5,103 nucleotides of DNA from an uncultured Erysipelotrichaceae bacterium (GTDB taxonomy: Bacteria > Bacillota_I > Bacilli_A > RFN20 > CAG-826). The stretch is taken from positions 1 through 5,103 of the forward strand of contig CADAUN010000107.1 of NCBI GenBank assembly GCA_902791085.1, in the 5' to 3' direction. The position numbers were made by a program, and so were the translations under genes. The notes below the pieces were generated by a model. The model was not told where the DNA came from. It was given only the letters and a program-made list of their open reading frames with translations, and searched no databases. Of the stretch, positions 1 to 5,103 are shown piece after piece (position 1 is the first letter of the stretch; each line of letters opens with the position of its first letter).

Positions 1-796
1 CTCGATATGCCGTCGGGCTAACCCCTTTATAACGTTTGAAAGTATGGGCAAACAAGTAAGGGGAGGAAAAGCCTAAACTCATAGAAATTTCCTCGATGCT
101 GCTCGAAGAAAAGACTAGCATTTGACAAGCTTTTTCTACTTTTTGGAGAAGAATGTATTGTTTTGGGGTAGAACCCATATAACGTTTGAAAAGGTTACGC
201 AATTGCTTTTCGCAATAGCCATGGTCTTTGGCGATTTCTTCCAGTGTTTTGTGGGAATGAAGCAATCCGTTGATATCGGATAATATGTTTCGAAATTTTT
301 CCGGGATTTGCAGTGCATAATCCGTTTCGCTTAGTGTGGCCAAAAGCGAAAATACTGCGCTTGAAAAAAGCGAATTGGCTTCCAACAAAGAATATTTGTT
401 TCTGGAATTCAGCAAACGAATGATGTTTAACACGAAAGAAGTGGACTGCGCCTCTTCTTTTGAATAAGAAAATACACGGCCATAGGGAAGCGATATGTCG
501 CTTTTGGCAAACCAATAACAATGGAAATGCCACGTGGCAGAAGAACTCTTTAAGGAATGAAGACGCTCGTGCTCTAAAAAGACCAATTTTCCTGCCGCGA
601 TTCTTAATTCATGGCCATCTTTTAATTGAAGTATGCCCTCGCCCTCTAACGTATAAATCGCGCAATAAAGTGGTTCTCCAGGGGGAAGTAGCACATTCTC
701 ATAAGGACCGATGGTCTTGGTATCATAAGCAACCACAAGGCGAAGCGAAAACGCCTCCGTTCTTCCTCCAAAGCCGACGCGATTGTATTCGAACAT
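1..796 (-). CDS. AraC-family transcriptional regulator (partial, C-terminal end beyond left edge)
   Basis: A minus-strand frame is open from the window edge up to a TGA at 868-866. From the ATG at 796-794 it gives 265 residues without a stop. Residues about 20-95 look like the cupin sugar-sensing fold of AraC regulators (LLPPGEPLY, then YTLEGEGILQLKDG). Residues about 184-206 (TLEEIAKDHGYCEKQLRNLF) and 234-256 (SIEEISMSLGFSSPYLFAHT) are the two helix-turn-helix units, each followed by FKRY, and the end GVSPTAYR matches the AraC signature. Only a few terminal residues should be missing. No membrane segment is visible, so it should be a cytoplasmic DNA-binding protein. It is divergent from the transporter genes, the usual arrangement for a local activator that responds to the imported sugar. 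The start is uncertain: no Shine-Dalgarno precedes the ATG, and a TTG at 832-830 with a weak AAAGAGAA upstream would add 12 residues. The effector is unknown. Confidence 0.93.
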   Translation of the reverse strand, partial: MFEYNRVGFGGRTEAFSLRLVVAYDTKTIGPYENVLLPPGEPLYCAIYTLEGEGILQLKDGHELRIAAGKLVFLEHERLHSLKSSSATWHFHCYWFAKSDISLPYGRVFSYSKEEAQSTSFVLNIIRLLNSRNKYSLLEANSLFSSAVFSLLATLSETDYALQIPEKFRNILSDINGLLHSHKTLEEIAKDHGYCEKQLRNLFKRYMGSTPKQYILLQKVEKACQMLVFSSSSIEEISMSLGFSSPYLFAHTFKRYKGVSPTAYR

Positions 797-878
797 ATAT
801 TTATATTGCGCAATAAGACATGCTTTTGTCAAGGCGAAGTAATTCTCTTTTTCGCAAAGGCGATCTCAACCACATAAA

Positions 879-983
879 GTTCGGTTATATCTTTGTTTTC
901 GTTTTAAAAAGGTTAATTTTGATTCTTTTAAGAGTCTCGAAAAGTTCCTAAAAACACAAGCTATGGTTCGTATTTTTTCTTTG
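879..983. repeat. Pair of imperfect direct elements, GTTCG-N7/8-CTTTG (possible regulator sites)
   Basis: GTTCG-N7-CTTTG lies at 879-895 and GTTCG-N8-CTTTG at 966-983, 87 bp apart, about eight helical turns. The second copy ends inside the -35 box of the rightward promoter. AraC-type dimers commonly bind about 17-bp direct sites, the proximal one touching the -35 box, so these are candidate operators for the divergent regulator. The match is short and the spacers differ by one base, so chance similarity is quite possible. Confidence 0.3.
921..936. promoter_or_regulatory. Near-perfect 16-bp palindrome in the divergent control region
   Basis: GATTCTTTTAAGAGTC has six of its eight mirror pairs complementary; the exceptions are T923/G934 and the central T928/T929. 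It sits 45 bp upstream of the -35 box and between the two divergent genes, so it could be an operator for a dimeric regulator acting on either gene. It is too short and AT-rich, and lacks a following T-run, to be called a terminator. Confidence 0.35.
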
Positions 984-1008
984 ATGATAGGCGGCCTGCT
1001 TCTATAAT
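981..1008 (+). promoter_or_regulatory. Sigma-A/sigma-70-type promoter for the transporter operon
   Basis: The -10 box TATAAT (1003-1008) is a perfect consensus and lies 16 bp after TTGATG (981-986), which matches four of six -35 bases. Transcription should begin near 1014-1016, giving a leader of about 50 bases before the binding-protein start. The imperfect -35 box fits a promoter helped by an activator such as the divergent AraC protein. Confidence 0.7.
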
Positions 1009-1053
1009 AAAAACACCAACAATATTTTTCTTCGATGAATCCCTTTATGGAAT

Positions 1054-1057
1054 GGAG
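1054..1057 (+). promoter_or_regulatory. Shine-Dalgarno GGAG that decides the binding-protein start
   Basis: GGAG stands six bases before the ATG at 1064, a normal spacing. The earlier in-frame ATG at 1052 overlaps this site and has no comparable site upstream. Translation from 1064 also gives a clean MKK-type lipoprotein signal peptide, so 1064 is preferred. Confidence 0.75.
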
Positions 1058-1063
1058 CATTTT

Positions 1064-2803
1064 ATGAAAAAGAATCAATGGTTTCTCTTTTGCTTTCCTG
1101 TTCTTCTTTTTGGATTAAGTGGATGTGTATCGCCGCAAATTGACTCCAGTGGCACAGATTTGATTCAAGCCACCCCGCTTAGCGCGGCGGAATTAGGCGA
1201 AGGATTTCAAGCACAATATCTTCCTGATGCATCCAATATTCATCAATTCAGTGGAACGATCGATGTCGCCTTAGACTTCGAAGGCACGCAGGTGGGTTGG
1301 AAAAAAGTTGCTTCCGAATACGAGAGATTGCAAAGTAACAAAGTCAAAGTCAACATCAACGATAACCTTTCTGGATCGACTTATTCCTCTAAGCTTAATG
1401 AAGAACTGCTCAATCCTAACACTGATTGGGACATTTGCGAAGGGAACCTGGGCTACACCAATATCCGTGGTTCTACCATTAATATGTATAGCGCCTTCCA
1501 AGCGCCTAATGCGTATTGCGGAAAAGACACGAAATGGGCAAATGTATTAAGTCAAACTGCTTATCGCCAGAGTGCTTCTGACACTTCCGCCGTAGCGCAG
1601 ATTGTCAATTCCGAAATCATGCAATCTTGCTGGTTCGTCAACACAGTAGCGATGACGGCAGCGGGGGAAAAAGGATATAAAAACAGCGAAGGAGAAGTGG
1701 CTTACCCAAAAACTTGGGACGATTTGATTTCGCTTTGTTCTTATATGGAAGATGCTGGCTATACGAACCCTTTAGGAATCAGTCTGGCTTCTTCTTCGGT
1801 AGAGTCGCTTCAATTCACCTGGTTGCTTCGCATTTATGGCGATTATTATTATCGACAATTTTATAAATATTCGATGGCAAGCGATGTTTGGACTTCTTAT
1901 TCTGGCACAAGAGAAGACGTGGAAACCTTTGCGGGATTCGGCTTCCGTTTCCCCAAAGTGATGCACCTACTTTTTGATGAAGAGGATAATCAACTTCCGT
2001 GTGGTTATGTCGGATTCCATAGTGACGTCTATAAGGATTTCGTCAGCCAGTTAGCAAAGATGAAAGGCCATTTGATGGAGAACGTCGACAGCACAGAATT
2101 CTCGGCTCTTCGCGATTTGTTCCGCACACAATCCCGTGGCAAATCTTCTCCGCAAATCATTCTGGACTATCAAGGATTTGGACTGAATTATCTTGGTGCA
2201 ACCAGCTCGTCTTTCTCTGTTGGATATTTCGATTATCCGACGATGGTTTCGGGAAAATTTTCTTCTGGTGATAGGGAAGGAGAATCGATTGTTCCCGAGA
2301 ACACAATTACACGCGATATCGGCGGTAACGGCGGCTTCCTTTCAATCATCAATCATTTAGGGAACAAAGCGCAAAACGATTTAAATCAGGATTTCTTGAA
2401 ATTTTTCCTTTCTCCTTATGGTCAAACGATTTATTACCAAGGGCTTGCGGAGAATGGTGTGGTCCCCAAAGGTCTCTCCACCGTGAAAAACGAATTAATT
2501 GTCATCCCGCAAGCGTGGAAAGACTATTTTGCAAATTCTGGCAAAACCATTACTTTCTCGGGCAACGTGGATCAGAACGTCTTCTTGTCTTATGGTGTAC
2601 GTTATGTGGTCGGTTATAAGAATACGCAAGCGATTATCACCGAAAATTGGCGCAAATTATTAATGAGCAATGTTGGTTCCGTTTTTTCGGTGACGGCGTT
2701 TTGCAACCAGTGGGCCGACGCTTGTTTCAAAGACATGAAACTGATGTGTGCAGACAACAACTGGCCGACTGATGCTTATTTGAACCCAAATCTTAACTTA
2801 TAA
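1064..2803 (+). CDS. Family-1 extracellular solute-binding lipoprotein of a CUT1 sugar ABC transporter
   Basis: This 579-residue protein starts with a lipoprotein signal peptide: MKKNQ, a hydrophobic stretch and the lipobox LSGC with Cys21 as the lipidation site. It should be anchored to the outer face of the cytoplasmic membrane and capture a carbohydrate for import. Hallmarks of family-1 binding proteins follow in order: GWKKVASEYER after the first strand (about residues 70-80), WFVNTVAM (190-197), the PKTWDDLISLCSYMEDAGY segment (215-233) and, near the end, FLKFFLSPYGQTIYYQGL with NGVVPKG (from residue 444), equivalent to the usual late helix and lPxr-type ending. It is longer than the usual 400-450 residues. 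Eight cysteines follow Cys21 (125, 152, 189, 225, 313, 547, 554, 562), three of them in the last 35 residues. An aromatic patch at 256-269 (RIYGDYYYRQFYKY) may pack in the structure or stack on sugar. It is first in the operon, one base before the permease gene. The substrate cannot be inferred. Confidence 0.92.
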   Translation: MKKNQWFLFCFPVLLFGLSGCVSPQIDSSGTDLIQATPLSAAELGEGFQAQYLPDASNIHQFSGTIDVALDFEGTQVGWKKVASEYERLQSNKVKVNINDNLSGSTYSSKLNEELLNPNTDWDICEGNLGYTNIRGSTINMYSAFQAPNAYCGKDTKWANVLSQTAYRQSASDTSAVAQIVNSEIMQSCWFVNTVAMTAAGEKGYKNSEGEVAYPKTWDDLISLCSYMEDAGYTNPLGISLASSSVESLQFTWLLRIYGDYYYRQFYKYSMASDVWTSYSGTREDVETFAGFGFRFPKVMHLLFDEEDNQLPCGYVGFHSDVYKDFVSQLAKMKGHLMENVDSTEFSALRDLFRTQSRGKSSPQIILDYQGFGLNYLGATSSSFSVGYFDYPTMVSGKFSSGDREGESIVPENTITRDIGGNGGFLSIINHLGNKAQNDLNQDFLKFFLSPYGQTIYYQGLAENGVVPKGLSTVKNELIVIPQAWKDYFANSGKTITFSGNVDQNVFLSYGVRYVVGYKNTQAIITENWRKLLMSNVGSVFSVTAFCNQWADACFKDMKLMCADNNWPTDAYLNPNLNL

Positions 2804-2810
2804 CATGATG
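2801..2810 (+). other. Coupled stop/start junction between binding protein and permease
   Basis: The TAA at 2801-2803 is followed by one base and then two consecutive ATG codons (2805 and 2808). No AGGAGG-like site is visible in the preceding 20 bases. The permease is therefore probably translated by ribosomes finishing the upstream gene, which would keep its amount below that of the binding protein. Which of the two ATGs is used cannot be told; I use the first. Confidence 0.6.
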
Positions 2811-5103
2811 AGCCAGATTCCGGTATCCAAAAGCGATCGTCGTCGCGCCAAGAACACTGCCTTTATTTTTGGCGCAATCACCTTTATTTTTGCTATTTTG
2901 GCAATGATATTCGGCGTGCTTACGCCGCAAGTATCTTCTGCGGATGATTACCGAGGAGAAAAGATAACCGCTTTGCATCCTGGGAAAGACGATACGTCTT
3001 ACTTCGTTTCCAGCGACAAAAACATTGGGCGTTGTCGTTTTGAAGATGACGCAGAAATTTCAGATTTTTCTTTTTCCGATATCGCCGCAATGGTGCAAGC
3101 AGATGGCCTTTTGAACCAAGCGCTTCCGAATTCATTTGAGCAGTTTGGCTTGGCGAGCTATGTGGATACCTCTTCCAGCGATTTCTTTTACGTGTTTGAT
3201 GCGAATGGGAATGCTTTTAAATTGCTAGATGACGGGACATCTTTGACGGTTTCTTCCGATTATTATTTGCGAAAGAGTAAAAGCAAAGTGCAGTCGGTTA
3301 TCAATGACGGCGATAAGATTTTTGTGATTGCGCAAAATGCCAATGCACAATTCCAATTGGAGCTTTATGATGCCCAAAACCTAAAGAATGGTCCGTCAAA
3401 AAGCAAAGTTCTTTGGGACATTAACTTAGAGCAAACGGCCGTTGGATCGACGGCGATTTCCCCGCTTTCTGCTGGTACCGTGATTTGGGATGTCAGCATT
3501 CAGGGTGATTATCTCTATATTTTGGAAGCAGGCGGCTTTATCAAGGTGCACGAGAGCCTTTTGGATACAAACGGCACGTATGGTCCCCTTGATTATTTCG
3601 GCTCTGCGGAAGCCTTTTACGAAGAATATCTGCGGACGGCATTGCGTGGATTGAGCGATGAAGTCAAAACGAAAAACGGGTTGAGCGAGGAAACGATTGC
3701 TGCCTGCAATGTGACGGAACTAGAAAGTTATTATGTCGCGTTAACGCGCTACACCGTGGTAGAGGCGAAGGAAGCGGCAGGGGAAGCCTTTGCCGAAGCC
3801 AACGATTGGGTGACTTCTTACGACGCCTTGAAACAGACGATGCTGGTCAAGGACGATGCCTTTGATAATTCGCTTTATTCCATCCTATATTGCGGCAATT
3901 TAAATATCGGGGGAGCAGTGTACTCTCCCAAAAAGGAAACTTTCTATTTGGGCGATAACTTAACAAATTCGCTTTATACCATCACCGCCAAACAAGTGCA
4001 AGAAGCCAATTTTGGCACCTCCCTTTCTGCTTTAGCTACCCCTCTTTCGAGTCTTTCTTTTGAGGGGAAGAAACTTTCCATTCAAAATTATTGCGTTCGT
4101 TACAATCGTTTTGCCGATACGCTTTATGTCCTTTTCGCTAACTCTTCGCAGGTTGCACTCGTTTCGTTGGAGGGCGATTGCTCTGTCTTATCGACCTTCT
4201 CGGCCGCTTATGACATTTCTACGATTATCGGAAACCAATCCAATCGGCGTTTCATTTCCCTTTCCCATGTGACAACGGTAGATGGCAAAGGAAGAAGCGA
4301 TAATCATCTTCGCCTTTCTCGTCTTGATCCTGAACGTTTTGTTCATCGTAACGCTTTCCTTTCCTCTGCGATTACCTTTGGCGCTTTAGGCTGTCTTTCT
4401 TTGATAGGGGTCGTTCTCTCTTTCTTAGCGGTTAAACGCACCCATTCCTTGGCCAAAGCAAAGCTGATATTCCGTGATTTGAAGAAACACAAATGGATTT
4501 ATGTCGCCTTGATTCCCTTTGTTGCGTTGCTGATCTTGTTCTGCTATTACGAAGCGATAGGTTCCATCGCGCTTTCTTTCTTTTCCTACACACGAGATAA
4601 GCCCACTTGGATCTGGAACAATTTCGGCAATTACCTGAAGGTTTTCAACGAATCGAATTTCTGGTTGTCGGTCGGCAATACGATTTTCTTCTTGATTGCC
4701 GATTTGATATTGGGGATTGTTCCGCCTTTGATTTTCGCCTTCATTTTGACGCTTATTCGTTCTAAAAAATATTCTTCTTTCGTTCGTACCATGATGTATA
4801 TTCCTGGGATTATCCCGGGCATTGCTTCCATGCTCATTTGGCGTGTCGGTATTTTTGGGGATTATGGCGTATTGAACAACATCGTCCATTTCTTCCATGG
4901 CGAAACGGTGCAATGGCTCGCCAACGGAGACATCTCCCGTTATTCCCTGATTTTGATGGGCTTTCCCTTTGTCAGTGGATATTTGCTCTTTTATGGCGGG
5001 TTAATGAACGTTCCCAAAGAATATTACGAAGCGTGTGATCTCGAAGGCATGTCTGTCTTCAAACGTTTCTTCCGGATCGATCTTCCTTTGATCAAACCAC
5101 AAT
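2805..5103 (+). CDS. MalF/UgpA-type sugar ABC permease with giant N-terminal extracytoplasmic domain (partial, C-terminus beyond right edge)
   Basis: The frame is open for 766 codons to the window end. A basic N-terminus (SDRRRAKN) precedes helix 1 (residues 19-39). Residues 45-515 should lie outside the membrane: beta-rich, with recurring strand-turn-strand units (126-141 DFFYVFDANGNAFKLL; 234-249 GDYLYILEAGGFIKVH; 438-455) and a helical, charged insertion at about 267-347. Helix 2 (519-543) returns to the cytoplasm. A normal CUT1 permease then begins at KKHKWIYVALIPF (about 560), with helices near 565-593, 620-650, 659-684 and 713-735, and the signature YIPGIIPGIASMLIWR (665-680). The EAA loop that contacts the ATPase is at 739-765 (EYYEACDLEGM, then RIDLPLIKP), with Cys744 where the second Ala is usual. 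About 90-100 residues and two helices are missing. MalF also has eight helices and a binding-protein-contacting loop, but placed between helices 3 and 4. The core assignment is firm; the ectodomain's role is inferred. Confidence 0.92.
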   Translation, partial: MMSQIPVSKSDRRRAKNTAFIFGAITFIFAILAMIFGVLTPQVSSADDYRGEKITALHPGKDDTSYFVSSDKNIGRCRFEDDAEISDFSFSDIAAMVQADGLLNQALPNSFEQFGLASYVDTSSSDFFYVFDANGNAFKLLDDGTSLTVSSDYYLRKSKSKVQSVINDGDKIFVIAQNANAQFQLELYDAQNLKNGPSKSKVLWDINLEQTAVGSTAISPLSAGTVIWDVSIQGDYLYILEAGGFIKVHESLLDTNGTYGPLDYFGSAEAFYEEYLRTALRGLSDEVKTKNGLSEETIAACNVTELESYYVALTRYTVVEAKEAAGEAFAEANDWVTSYDALKQTMLVKDDAFDNSLYSILYCGNLNIGGAVYSPKKETFYLGDNLTNSLYTITAKQVQEANFGTSLSALATPLSSLSFEGKKLSIQNYCVRYNRFADTLYVLFANSSQVALVSLEGDCSVLSTFSAAYDISTIIGNQSNRRFISLSHVTTVDGKGRSDNHLRLSRLDPERFVHRNAFLSSAITFGALGCLSLIGVVLSFLAVKRTHSLAKAKLIFRDLKKHKWIYVALIPFVALLILFCYYEAIGSIALSFFSYTRDKPTWIWNNFGNYLKVFNESNFWLSVGNTIFFLIADLILGIVPPLIFAFILTLIRSKKYSSFVRTMMYIPGIIPGIASMLIWRVGIFGDYGVLNNIVHFFHGETVQWLANGDISRYSLILMGFPFVSGYLLFYGGLMNVPKEYYEACDLEGMSVFKRFFRIDLPLIKPQ

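Noticed and set aside
29..191. A 13-base direct repeat, ATAACGTTTGAAA, at 29-41 and 179-191
   Set aside because: The copies are exactly 150 bp (50 codons) apart and encode the FKRY that follows each of the two helix-turn-helix units. They reflect the tandem helix-turn-helix architecture of AraC proteins, not a mobile or regulatory repeat.
460..816. A 118-codon open frame on the plus strand, and minus-strand frames at 136-318 and 195-533
   Set aside because: All overlap the AraC gene, whose own frame shows clear helix-turn-helix and cupin signatures. None of them shows a family motif or a convincing ribosome-binding site.
2801..2810. A possible frameshift joining the binding protein and the permease
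   Set aside because: The binding protein has a complete C-terminal region before its TAA and the permease begins with its own ATG, basic segment and membrane helix. The one-base gap is ordinary operon packing.
2805..4350. A separate gene for the beta-rich domain, later joined to the permease by sequencing error
   Set aside because: The frame stays open from the ATG at 2805 to the window end, both flanking helices fit a membrane-anchored topology, and no start with a ribosome-binding site is visible near the permease core.
4425..4913. A 162-codon open frame on the minus strand
   Set aside because: It lies antisense to the conserved membrane core of the permease. Its product is hydrophilic and rich in Asn, Arg and Gln, as expected of the complement of hydrophobic codons, with no recognisable domain.

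Overview
The window reads as part of a carbohydrate-uptake locus from a bacterium using the standard genetic code: every tryptophan codon in the three genes is TGG, and no in-frame TGA interrupts about 1,600 codons. The lipoprotein-type binding protein, the divergent AraC-type regulator and the absence of a nearby ATPase gene fit the CUT1 sugar ABC loci common in Bacillota. Many cysteines in the exported domains suggest an anaerobe, for example a gut Bacillota lineage. This placement is an inference, and I cannot name a species.

Layout. Positions 1-796 (minus strand) hold an AraC-family regulator with an N-terminal cupin-like sensing domain and a C-terminal double helix-turn-helix. It runs off the left edge just after the second helix-turn-helix. 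Positions 797-1063 are a divergent control region with a good sigma-A-type promoter (981-1008) pointing right, a near-perfect 16-bp palindrome (921-936) and a pair of similar GTTCG/CTTTG elements (879-895 and 966-983), the second overlapping the -35 box. Positions 1064-2803 (plus strand) encode a 579-residue lipoprotein of the family-1 extracellular solute-binding proteins. One base after its stop, 2805-5103 (plus strand) opens a very long permease gene that leaves the right edge still open after 766 codons.

The most unusual element is this permease. A normal MalF/UgpA-type permease core starts only at about residue 560. It is preceded by a transmembrane helix, about 475 extracytoplasmic residues of beta-rich, propeller-like sequence with a helical insertion, and a second transmembrane helix. 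The binding protein is also longer than usual. The likely logic is that the lipoprotein captures a sugar or oligosaccharide outside the membrane, the permease (with a partner permease probably encoded just to the right and a shared ATPase encoded elsewhere) imports it, and the divergent AraC protein senses the sugar and switches on the promoter at 981-1008. The large ectodomain may dock the binding protein or bind glycan itself. The substrate cannot be read from the sequence.
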